This document shows, one piece after another, positions 11,001-23,000 of a stretch of 64,000 nucleotides of DNA (positions are counted from its first letter, which is position 1; each line of letters starts with the position of its first letter). Below the pieces are notes generated by a model. It was not told where the DNA came from, did not search any database, and worked only from the letters and a program-made list of their open reading frames with translations. The stretch is from Campylorhamphus procurvoides. Taxonomy: Eukaryota > Chordata > Aves > Passeriformes > Dendrocolaptidae. The translations under genes were made by a program, and so were the position numbers. Location: contig WBMV01004761.1 of the NCBI GenBank assembly GCA_013396655.1, positions 62,186 through 126,185 of the forward strand, given 5' to 3'.

Positions 11001-14000
11001 CCTCTGCTCCTGCCCCTCTGCCACCTGCTGCCGTGTCACACCCGCTCGGTGGCACCCCAGGACCACCGTGTCCCGGGGCAGCTCCAGGCTGAGAACTGAG
11101 CCCAGGGAAACACGGGGGCATGTGGTTTTCGGGTCAGAGAGGCAGGGATCCTGGGGGGCTGCCCCGCATTCGGCATCAATGTCCTGCACCAGTGGGTTCC
11201 TGACATAGAGCAGCAATTCCCCAAGCTGGGGTCCAGCAGCACCTGCCCCCAGCACCCTCTTCCTTCGACCACACTTCTGAGGCCACGTGTTGCTGGGGCC
11301 ATGGCGCTCCTCGGGTGTGGGCCGCAGGGAGCTGTCACCCATGATGCCCTGGAGCGTCAGCAGCTGGGCCTGCTGTGCCCTTGCCTGCTCCCGCCGCTGC
11401 AGGCTGTTGAAGAGGGAGCCAGTCCCAGCCTTAGGCAGGGTGTGGGAGACAGCTGGCGTCCCACTGCTGGATGTTGGAGGATGGCAGACAATAGTGGGTG
11501 GCCGCTTTGCGGTGGAGGTTTTCCTGGCCTCCACCTGTGCCTGGGGAAACAGAGGAGAGAGGAGTGATTCCCATGGCTGGAGCCTCTGCCACCCTGTGCC
11601 AACTGCCCCTTCCCATGCTGCATCTGGGAAAGCAGGGAGCTGGCAGGGCAGACACATGAAAATGCTCATCAGAAACACATGCAGAAGTGGGAGCAGCTTC
11701 ACCTCAGCCCCCTGAAGGCTGCTCCCACTTTGGTGCAGGCAGAGAAGAGGCAGGCAAGGGAACCTCTGCCTGTGATGGAGTCCCTCAGGTATGGTACAGT
11801 CTGGACTGACTGTGCCATATGGCTTTTCCCTGGCACTGCTGACCTCCAAGCCACCACTTTTGAGTGGCTAGTGAGACAGCAGCCTCTGCTGCCCATCCCT
11901 GCCACTCTTGCATGCCTCAGGCAGCAGAGCAGTGAATGCAAGGGCAGGGTGCTGAGTGAAGACCCTTCCCTGCAGCCCCTCTACTAGATTTTCACAGCTG
12001 TAAGAGTCTGCAGGAGCTGGAGTAGTGTCCCTTCATATCCCTTAGGCTAGAAGGTGCACATTTACCAAAGCCCACCTGGCAGCCCATCACCTTAATGCCC
12101 TCTGGCCTCTCTGTCCTCCTGCCCTGTCTCTCAGGCTGTGGGGCTGTCCTTGGGATTTCTCACACACAGACCTTTGCAAAGGCTCTGGAGCAACAAATGG
12201 ATGCAAGCCTGAACAAATTATCAGGCTCCCAGCTCCAGTGTTACAAGCCACACAACCTGGAGTGAAACCCACCCCCGGCAAAACATGCACATCACACGGC
12301 CCAATCCACCTTTGACCCCTTCAGTCAGCTGCACAAGGAACTGCTGTTGCTGCCCCATAGCAATGGAGCAGGGAGGCTCTCCCACTGGCCACCAGCTACC
12401 AGCTCTCTCATGGCCACCGAAACCATTACATGGGGGGCCAAACTGCAGCCAGCCCTGTCTGAGCCCCCTCTTCATATGCCCCAGCACCCAAACTCTGGAA
12501 CCCACAGCACTGTGTGAGTTTTCCCTCTTCCAAGGGCCCACTGCCAACAGGGCACAATGGCATGGCCAGGAGGGTTGGTAGCAGGCAGGTTCAGGCAGGT
12601 TCATGCCATGCAGCCACTCTCCCCAGCATGCAGCCTTCCCTGGAACATTACCTCTTCCACCGGCTGATGAGGTGGCTTTCTCTTTCGCTTTAAACTACCC
12701 CAAGTGTTTCCTAAAAGCCCCTGGCAACGCTTCCAAAAGGTTTTACAGCCTGAGGGTTTAGTGGCAGGGAGCTGAGCAGGGGAAGAGAGAGACACACAGG
12801 GAGAGTTGAGGGCAGTGTGGGCAAAGAGCTGCAGCAGGAGAGTGCAGGCAAAGTGGGTGGTACAAGCTGGTTCTCAGCTCTCAGACATAACTCAGCATTG
12901 GCAGGTCAAAAGGCCCTCTCCTGAGACTGACACAGCCCCAAATAGCTCATTTAGAAATCGCCTGGAGCACTGGGGTTACCCCACAGCCCTCACAGCCTCC
13001 CAGTCTGCATGGGGGCACAGCTCTGGAGAGCTGCCCTGGCTGCGTGGCAGTGTCCAGCCCTGGGAGCAGTGCTGGGTGCTCACCCGTGGTTCTGCCAAAG
13101 CCATCTGCCATCTCGCACATACCGTCCGCAGTGCCTTCTCCCCTGGCCGCTCGCTGCTGGTCAGCAGCTGTGCCTTCTTCTTCTCACCCTTCTTGCCGAT
13201 GCTGAGGATGAGGTTGACAGTCCCCCCGAGACCACAGGGGCCCCGTGGTGGCAGTAGCAGTGTGGAGGTCTCGGCCAGATCCCAGGTGACAGGCTCCTTG
13301 GGGGGTCCTGCACTGTGAGGTATTTTGCTGCTGGGCTCCCCCCAGCTCTGCTCCCCTCCTGATGGGGTGTCTGAGAGGGGTGATGCTGGTGGGGAGATGG
13401 CTGTTTCCCCTGACAGCTGTGGCTCTGATCTTTGCACAGGCTCAAGGAGGGAGCAGGGCATGAACTCCACTGGGCTGTGGATGCTTTCCGGATGGGGCAG
13501 TGCACATGAGGTGTGCTGCTCCTGGAGAGCAAGGCAACAGAGGGAATGTGAAGGAAGGGCTGCTGGAGCCAGGCACTTTCTCAGGACAGCCTATGCCCTG
13601 AGAGACTCTGAATCCCAGAGATTCCCCGAAGTATTGGCACACATCCCTCCCCCAGTTCTGCACTGCCCATTCCATCCCATGCCTCTGCTACCCTCAGCCT
13701 TGAGGCTGGTCATGCTCCCCAACAGTCCTGACATGTCTGGGTACTCACTTGGCTGGTGAGGGATGGGCTTGAGGGGTTCTCTGGGTCCCTCCTGTCCTCC
13801 TGCTTGCTCCCCAGGTCCTGCTGGTGCCTCTGTGCTCTCCAGCGCACCAGCACCCAGCCCAGCATGCTCTGCAGCTCCTCCAAGCGCTCCTTTATCTGAG
13901 AGGAGGAGAGATGCTGGGTAGCCTGCAGGGGCCCCTGGGCCCAGGAACACTGGCCCTACCAGAGCAGTTTAGGAGGGTTTGGAAGTGGGACACAGTCAAA

Positions 14001-17000
14001 GTCACATCAGCTCAAGTCTCAGCATCCACTGCTGGATGAAATTCCTTCCTGCTGTCAGCAGCCCCAGGGATGAATAGCTGGCCCCATCCCAACTGCTGTG
14101 GCTCTGCACCCACATTTTGCCCTTTCCTTCAGAGACTGTCCCCAGAGGATTTTGAGAGTATGCTGAGAGTTTCCCCTGACCCTATTTCCCCAGTTCTTAC
14201 TGTTGCACTCAGGTAGTGCTCCTCAGACACCAGCTGCTGCCCCGATGCTGCCAGTGCCTCAAACTCCTTGAGCTTCTCTTCAATCCTCCCCTCCAATTCC
14301 TCACATGAAGTCTCTGGGAGGCTGGAGCTGCTTGGACTTTCAGAGAAGATCTGAGCACGTGTGTCCTCCGTCCAGCAGCTGTGGGCACATGAGAGACAAG
14401 TTGAGGAGCAACCCAGCCCCTCCTCAGCCCTGCAGGCCCCAGGGAAGCCATTCCCATGCTCAGGAACAGCTGGAAGCAGCTCACTGGGGTAGTGGCAAGG
14501 ATGTTGGGGCAGGGTAAGATGCTGTAGAACCTCCCCACAGCAGGCAGCCCTGGTGCAGACCTTCATTCTAGGCTCCACATGGTCATGCCTGGCTGCAGCT
14601 CCAGCACTGCCCATGCTCCAGCAATGCCATGCCCCCTCAGCCACCGCAGAAGCAACCCCAATGACTCACTGCCACTTACATCATGGCTAAGTAATCCTTG
14701 AAGAAGTGCCGCAGCCGGCTGGCCTGCTGCACTCGGGCCCGGGTCTCCCGCAGCAGCTCTTGCAGCCCTGCCCAGGCCCACAGCGTCTCCTGCACCTCCC
14801 GGCTGGCTGGGCACTGCTGAGCGGGGCACAACTCTTGCAAGCGGGCAGCTGCCCTCTCCAGCTCCTCCAGCTGTCCCTGCAGGGTCTCTGACACTGCATG
14901 CTAGGGATCACAAGGCAGAAAAGGTTCAGGATGCATACAGCCCCTCTGCACCCAGGCTGGACTCCCCTGCATTCTGGGATGCAGGGACAGAGGGAAGGAT
15001 GTTGCCACACAGGCTGCAAAGAGTGGGCAGAGCTACTCTTGGTGGGGAGGATGGGCAGAGCAGAGAACTGCCTGGCTTCCCTGCCCTGCTTTCATGAATC
15101 GCTTCCCCACCAGTGGGAAGATGAGCGAGGTTCTGGCAGCCGGGTGCTGGTACATGGCAGCTGATGCAAGCTCTCTCCTCTTGCCTGGCCCGTGCTAGCA
15201 GAGGGGAGTGAAGCAGGGCAGGGCTTCGCTCCACTGGAAAATTCCAGTCTGGCCTGCCACAGTGTGCCAAGTCTTACAACACCTGGGCCCCCAGGGGCCA
15301 GTGCCTCACTGGGACAGCCCCAGTCAGGCGGGACACCACCCTGACACAGTGCTCCCCTGACTCACCTCCATCTCCTGCTGGCGGCTCAGCAAGCCCTGCA
15401 GCCCTTGGAGGTCCTTCTCGCTCTTCACCGTGGTGAAGCCACTCTCTGCTTGGGCAATGTCTTGAGCCAGCACCTTGGCTCTGCATCGAAGGGCCTCCAG
15501 CCCTGGGGATATCTCTGCCATCTGGATGGGCAGGAGGGAGATTAACCCTGGTCTGGGACCCACTGTGTCACCAATTGCCACACAGCCCCAGTCCACCGTA
15601 GCCTCAGGGTACCCTGCCATGCACCTGCAGAAGGGCAGGTGGCAGCGTCAGGAGAGAGAGGGATACCAGCCTCACACAGAGTGGTCTCCATTTATCCCAA
15701 TACCCTTGCGTCCCACTGGGACCAGCTGAGGCGTACACCCTGTCCCAACAAGCTGGCATGTCCAGCTCCAGGCGAACCACCTGGTTGCATGCCCAGACCC
15801 ACTGCCTTTATCCCCTACCAGATGCTCCAGGTGCTCCATCTCTGCTGCAACCTCCATGACCCGTTCCCGCTCCTTTGCTGCGTCATTCAGCATCTCCACG
15901 GCCTCCTGCAGCTCTCCCAAGGGGTGACTCATGTCCTTACTGCTCAGAGGCTGCTCACCCTGGGCTGAGAGCAGGGGAAAAGACCCCTGCGAGCCACAAC
16001 ACCTGCTCCCTGGCTGAAGCCAGCAGAAACACCAGGCGTAAGAGAGATGGGGAGCAACACTCCAGGCAGCTGGGCTTGAGGGGAGCACACAATAGGATCC
16101 CCTTGCAAGCCACAGACCAACCCTTGGTCCAGTCCCAGGTGCTGTGTGATCCCAAGGGATGCCTGGCCACACTGCTTACCGCTGCAGATCCCTGCTGGCT
16201 CTGTGCCTCCTCCTCTTGTAGGTCCTGCAGGAACTCAGAGAGCACCAGGGAGTCCCGCAGGTCTGCTGCCCGGTGCCTCAGGGCTGCCTGCACATGTGCC
16301 AACCTGTGGGGAGAGATGCCCATCAGAGGTGCTGGCAACCTCTGCACCTCCTCAGGGAGAGCATCCTCCTCCCCACACCTCCTCAGGTGTCTCCTTGCAC
16401 CTCCTCAAGGTGAGCATCCTCCTCCCCACCCAACCTAGGGAACAGAGAAGAGGCACCTTCCCCCATAACTCACTTCTCCTCCACCATCTCCACTTTCCTC
16501 TGCATTTTCCTCGCCCCCTCGTGCTCAGTGGGCGACTCGCCTGCTGCTTCCTTCCGCAGTGCCTGCAGCTTGAGACCACACAGCTGGAGCTGCTCCTCCA
16601 ACTGGCCCATCTCTTCCAGGTCCTGGCGCAGTTCCGCTGGGCTTCTCATGGTGGCTGGTTCCGAGAGCGGCCCGGCCACAGCTTGCAGCCACCGCTCAGC
16701 CTGGTCCAGCTCCCCCACCAGCCTCAGTGCCTTCAGGGAGAGCAGAGAGCCCATCACCCTAGATCTGAGCCACCCAAGAGAGGCAGGAGACATGCCGGCA
16801 CCCCACTGCAAGTACCTGGGGCACTGGCACCTTGGGCAACGTAGCTGAAGCAGTGTGTAGGCTGCCAGGCCAGCCAGAGATGTCAGTACCAGCACTACTG
16901 TTCCTGTCCCCATGGGCACCAGCCTCACTTGCTGATCCCCAGCAAGCTGCTGCAATTGGAGCATGGCCCATGCCCCCCCAGTCCTGCCTCCATGTACCTT

Positions 17001-20000
17001 ATCGATTTCTTGCAGCACAACGCCGTTCTCCTGGTGCTTCCTCTGAAGGTCCTCCCACAGTTCACCCAGTTCCCTCAGCATGGCCTCCACCTGTGGGCTC
17101 CCTGAGGGCCTCCTTGGCACTGACCCCTCCTGGAAGGCAGGGAGGGCAGATAGGATGGGCCCCACCTGGTGTCACCGCCCCACCTCACACCTGAGGGGAC
17201 TCACTAGGAGCACAGGTCTGGCACTGGAGCTCGGATCCAGGGGCTCCTGCTGTATCCGTGCTGCCTTCAGGCTCTCCACTGGACACGGGGAGACTCCAGG
17301 ACCCACACTCTCATTGTACTGGGACACAGTCTTCTGAGAACCAGGGAGATGTGCTGGGTTAGTGCCCAGATCAGGGACAGGTGTGCATGCACAAGCACGC
17401 ATGCCCACAGGCAGCAGGAGGGGGTCAGGGAAGTGAGTCCTCCCCTAACACTGTCTCCCCTGTCAGGGGAGAAGGATGGGCAGGGAGCAAAGGGAACTCT
17501 TGGGGAGATATTACTGTGTTCACCACCTGGCAGACGTCCTGCACTTGAGCCTCCAGCTGCTGCATCCCCCACTCAGCCTCTGCCTCTCTCCTCCTCCTGC
17601 AGAGAGAGGAGAGGTACAGTCAGGACTGCAAGCCCCCCTTGACAGGGGACCCTCATCCCTGTTCCCTCTGACTCCATGCTCCTCCCAAAGCCACTTCCAC
17701 AATCTGATACCTTTTGTTGTCCCCTCCACGAGGGGGCTGTCCCACTGGGGAACCAGGGCTGCTTTCCTCTGCTCTCTTGTGCTCCACCATCTTCCCCAGC
17801 ACATCTTTTGGCACCTGTGGCACAAAGGCTTCCATTCCTTCTTGTCCATCCCAAAGCATGCACAGCTTTGCTCTGGGCGTGGCACTTATCGCCTCCCATA
17901 AGCGGTACCAGATCCAGTGTGTTCAGCTTGGGCTTTTCCCAACACCTGGACCCCTTTCCCACAGACTCCCTTGTCTTCTCAAAGTGGAGGTGCAGGATGT
18001 CTGGAGTAAGACAATGCTTACCATGCTCCCAAGTCCTCTTGTCCATTTGGCTCCTGCTTCCTTTCCCACAGCCCCATGGCTGCTATGATCTCCTCGGGGC
18101 TCAACCTTCAGAGCCACAGCTTTGCTCCCTGGGGAACTGCTTGCCAGCGCTGGAGCCTTCTCTGACCTGAGAAAGGGAGGTAAGTGAGGACCAGTGGAGC
18201 AGGGGATGAAGAGAGACCTTGAGTGGAGCTGGTTCTCCAGAGACAGCCTGTCAGGGGCTAACCCATGTCCTTCCCAGGCCTCTGGCTCCAGTGCTGGGGG
18301 GTCAGGGTTGCAGCCATGTGGCTCCTGCCTGGATATGCTCTACCTCAGTGCCTGCTGAAGCTGTGTCCAGCTCTCCTTGACATCTCGGTGCTTTGAGGTG
18401 ACCCGGGCTGCCAGGCTGGGCTGCAGGTTTAGGAGCTGGGACACTGTCACATCCAGTATCTGGAGAAGAGAGAGCAGCTGGGGAGTGATGGAGGCAGGGC
18501 TCATAAGGGATGAACCACTGCCAGCCCTGTGGGGGCCGGAGAGGCAGTGAATGCCAAGCCCAGTCCTCTGCTGCCCCCATGGAGGGTGCCCCATTCACCA
18601 CACAGCTTCAGCCACCCACGCAGCCGTGGGGTGTCCATAGAGCCCCCAGCCCTGCTGGTGGCAGAGCTGATGTGGGAAGGCACAAATCTCCTCTCTGCTG
18701 AGATGCTCCCCAGGCCTTACAGGATGAGGCAGAGCCTTGCACTTACCATCACCTGGCTGGCTATGTCCCTGACATCCCGATCCTGGCATGGCTCACCCTC
18801 CCCTGGCTTTCCTGTGCCGCAGATGCTGCTCTGCTGTAAGAAGAGGCGGCAGTCAGCAGTGGGAGGAGGATAGGGTCCTGCTCTCAGCTCCAGCAGAAAG
18901 AAATGGTGCAAAGTCGCACTTGTTACTCTAGTTCCCCCTTTTACCAGGCTCCAACCCCCAGGTCTCTCTCCAAGCCCCAGGCTGAGTGTGCTGTGACTGC
19001 AGCAGCCCCCACACAGGGACAAGGGCCAGGTGCTGCCCACCAAGTTTCCTTCAGGCCATGCAACAGCCCTGCATACCAGGGTGAACCTGGCTCCAGTTTG
19101 GGTACCTTTGCATGGATGGCCCTGAGCAGAATATCTGCTTGCTGGAAGAAGGCAGACACCTCCAGGGCTAGCTGCAGAGCCTCATGGTGCTCCTTCAGGG
19201 TCCCCTGCAGCCGCAGCCACCTGCAAAGGTGAAAGAGGAATGGTGAAGGGCAATTCATGCCCATCTGGAGAACTGTGCAGAGCTGGGTCAGGAGGTTTGG
19301 TGGGTTATGCTTCCCAGCCTGTCAGCTCCCGGGGTCTGGCTTGGTCCTGCTCAGCCCACGTGTCCTCTGCTCACATTTTGTTGAGGTGCTTGCGCCGGGT
19401 TGAGATGTTCCTGCTCTCACTTTTGCCTTGTTTCTCCAGCTTCTGGGCCAGGCTGTTCAGCTCCTTGTGCAGACTCTGGAACTCTTGCTCCTCCTGGCCC
19501 GAGCAGAGAGAAAGACATCAGCACCCCTCCTCAGGGACCTGTGCCATGCCCCAGCCTCATGAGTTTTAGAGTCCCTCTCTGCAGCCTCTCACCTGCTTCA
19601 AGTCAAGGATGCGGCGGGTGAGCTGGATCTTGTCTGGGCTTTCCTGCAGGAGGGCTATCAGAGAGGGCTTCTCCTCCTGGGCCAGGGGAGAGTGTGAGAA
19701 AGCAGGGGGACAGCCAGACTGTCCCCTTCCCCAGCCTGTGCTTCCCACCCCCCACACCTTGTGCTTGATCCATGCCTCCAGCCGCTCAGCTTTCTTGTTG
19801 AAGTCCTGCAGACTCTGCAGCCCGCCCAGGGCTTTGCTCTGGCTGGCAGCTGTCTGCTTCAGGAGCTGCCACTGGTCCTGGAGGGCCAGCAGCTGCCTCC
19901 GCACTGCCTCAGCACTGGGGCTCACCTGCCACATCAGCTGCTCACCCATCTGTGGGGCCAAGGGACCTGCTCAGCATCAGGGGTTCCCAGGGACCCTCCA

Positions 20001-23000
20001 CTGAAGAGACCCAGGGACACAGGTGCTGTGGGAAATGGGAGCTGTGCCACAGCCTGGCCTCACCTGGTTGAGCTTTATCAGCGTGTTCTCAAAATCCTTC
20101 ATGTCCCGCTGCAAGGTCTGAGCCACCTCCTCCCAGTCCTGGAGGTCGCAGCCATCCTTCAGGTCCCGCAGTTTACCTCGCACCCAGTTCTCTGCCTGCA
20201 ATGTAGGAAGAGCCACATGGCTGTGTGCCTCCACCAGAGCCTCAAGCATATGGCTTTGGGGACCCAAGCTCAAGCCCTCCCTAGATGTGACAGGGACCCT
20301 TTCAGCTGACAACCCATTTGCTCTGAGAACCAACAGGCCAACAAAGGCACTCAGGACAGTATCCATGGCAATGGGGGTCTGAAGGCTGGCAGCATCCCAC
20401 TTCTTTCCAGCATCTGCCTCAGCTCAGTAGGAGAAGCTGGGGCCCCCTCAAGCAGGCCAGTCTGCACCAAACATCCCTGCACAAAGCATCTCTTCTCCCT
20501 GCACCATGCTCCCCACTGCAAACCTCCATGTACTCTTCCCACCATGGCACAGAAGCAGCACCCCCCCCCTCCCAACTCGGTTCCCACGCTGCTGGTGAGA
20601 GACAAGGTCTGAGAGGAGGAGGATGGGGGGTGGGAGGAGCTTGTGCACATGGAGAGGAAGCAGGGCCCTGGTGTGGGCTGACCCCCTCTCCCTGGGGCCG
20701 ACAGCCAGGGAGAGGCAGCCAAACATGATCTCATGCCACAACCATGGCTTTGCTCGGGGCCAGGAGTTCAACCCTCCCTGCCAAGCACCCCACCCCACAG
20801 CTCACATGAAAGGCTACCGGTGGCCCCCCCATCCCACTCCTTACACAGCCCCTTGGGCAAGAGCCCCAGCTGGCCTCACCTGCAGCATCTCCCTGTTGAA
20901 CTGGGCTACCAGAGGACTTGGGTCGAGGAGGAGGGCTGCTCTCATTGTGCTTCGCCCACTGCATCTTGGTGCTGCAGTGGATTCCTTGCCCTTAGGGCTC
21001 TCTTTCCGAGGTGACGACACTGGGGATCCTGCCAGCTGGGACAAGCAGAGGCAGTGGGGCAAGGGGGATGTCAGTGTGCTGCCCCAGGAAGCCTTCCCCA
21101 TCCCTTTCTCAGAGCATTTTGGAAATAAAAGTATGCAAGCATACCTTGTCCTTGATCCCACTCCTTTGCCAGCATATTTGGGGTTCTCCCCCAACACAGC
21201 AAGGTACTGTTCCTCTCTCCCAAGGCCACACTGGTAGCTTTTGCAACCCCACCAGGGGCCTGCTGGGCTGTCCCTCAGCCCTGGGTCAATCCAGCACCTG
21301 GGCTGGTCCCCACACCTACACTGGAGGTGGATGCAGCACTTGCTGCCCCTCCACACTGAGGCTGCACATCCCTTTGAGGAGCATTCACATCTGCAGCTTC
21401 ATTTGGCATCACCCCTGGGGAGGGGATGGAGGGGCCATGGGGCAGGTTCTTGATAAGACCCACCGTTCCTTTGGGGGCACCCAAGATCCCCATCTCCAGT
21501 GACTGGTTGGAGGAGGCAGAAAGCACAGCATCTCCCTTGGGACTTGGCCTGTGGGCAGTTGACGCTGATGAAACCCTGTCTGGGTTCCAGCTCTGCCAGG
21601 GGTGACATAGAAAGTCAACCAGTGAAAGTCCTGGCCCTCCTCCAGACTCAGCCCTGGGCTCAGCTGCACACAGCCCAGGGGATGGCACCATCACCCAGGC
21701 ACTCACTTCCCACCCTTCTGCCCAGGGATAGGGATGTGGCCTCACACTAACTGGTGGCAAACAGGAAACTGAGCATCTTTAGGAGGAATCCAAAGGTGCA
21801 GGGCTTGCTGCCTCCTCTGACCAGGCAGGAACTGCTCCTGGGGTCAGCCTGGGACAGCTCACTCACCCTGAGAGGGCTGGGTGTGAGCAGACCCACGGTG
21901 TCCCAGCTGCAGCCTCGAGCCCACCAGGGCGCAATTTCCCAGGAGCCTGAAGAGCAGTGGAGTTCAGGCAACTGTTTCAGGCTCTCTAAGCACTCTGGCA
22001 TGTGCTGCCCTGCTGACAGCATGAAAGTCACTTTTCAAAGCCTGTTCTGCCTAACCACAAGAACTACAGAAATCCTCTATCCCTTTTTTTTAAAAAAAAA
22101 AAAAAACCAAAACAACAGATTCTCAGGCCCTCCTGCAATTCTGGAATCTTTAGTCTCTTGACTTGGCCAGGGCTGGAGGAGCCCATAATCTGGCTCCCTT
22201 GGAAGCAATAAAACCTTTGGGTGCTGGCCATGGGGCTGCCCCCTTGCTCCATAATGCCCAGCTTATCCCTTCACTCATTGAAAGAGGCGAGGCTCCATCC
22301 ACACCTGGGCACACCACCAGCAACTAGCCTCATTGCTCAGCTCCAAGCTGTACATCAGGTCCCCTAAATGGTGAGGGAAGAGGGACATACTGCATAGAAG
22401 GAAGAACATCTGTCCACTGGAGAGGAGAAAACACTGGCCTGAAGACTCCCAGGCTCCTGATGCTCGTCCTCTGCATCCACATCCTTCCTGAGGAAGACCT
22501 AGAGATGGGAAGGCACAGCTGTGAGCCTGGTAGGGCTCAACCATCCCTGCAGCCAAGGGAATGGAGGACCAGGCACCCACCTCCCACTGCCCAAGGCCAG
22601 AGGAGGCTGCTGGCAGTACCCAGAAACTGCTTGGCTGGACTCTTGCCCACCCCTCCTTAGGCATCTAGGCCAGGCTCCTCCAAACGGCATCCACAGCTCC
22701 CACCACATGTTCAGCAAGTGGCAAGATCTCCTAAGCTTGCTTTGCCCAGAGCCTTCTCCACTTTATCTCCCACTCTCCCCCTTGAACTGACTCCAGAGCC
22801 AGCAGAAACCGATTCAGTCATCACCACTGGTCCGGAGTCATCTAAGAATGCTCAGAGCTAGACTCGCCTGGCCTCCTCCAGGACAGCAGGGCAGAGGCAT
22901 GAGGGCACAGGAGGACATTAACTCCATCATTATGAGCTTGAATCCTCTCAGCTGCCAATCCCTGACCTTGGTCTAGCCAGGAGACAAGAGTTAAGGGAGA

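Noticed and set aside
11541..11849. Extension of the large spectrin-like exon to 11849
   Set aside because: A clear acceptor (tttccccag) at 11541 starts the exon, and the phase fits the preceding exon 12652-12771; the extra frame is intron read-through.
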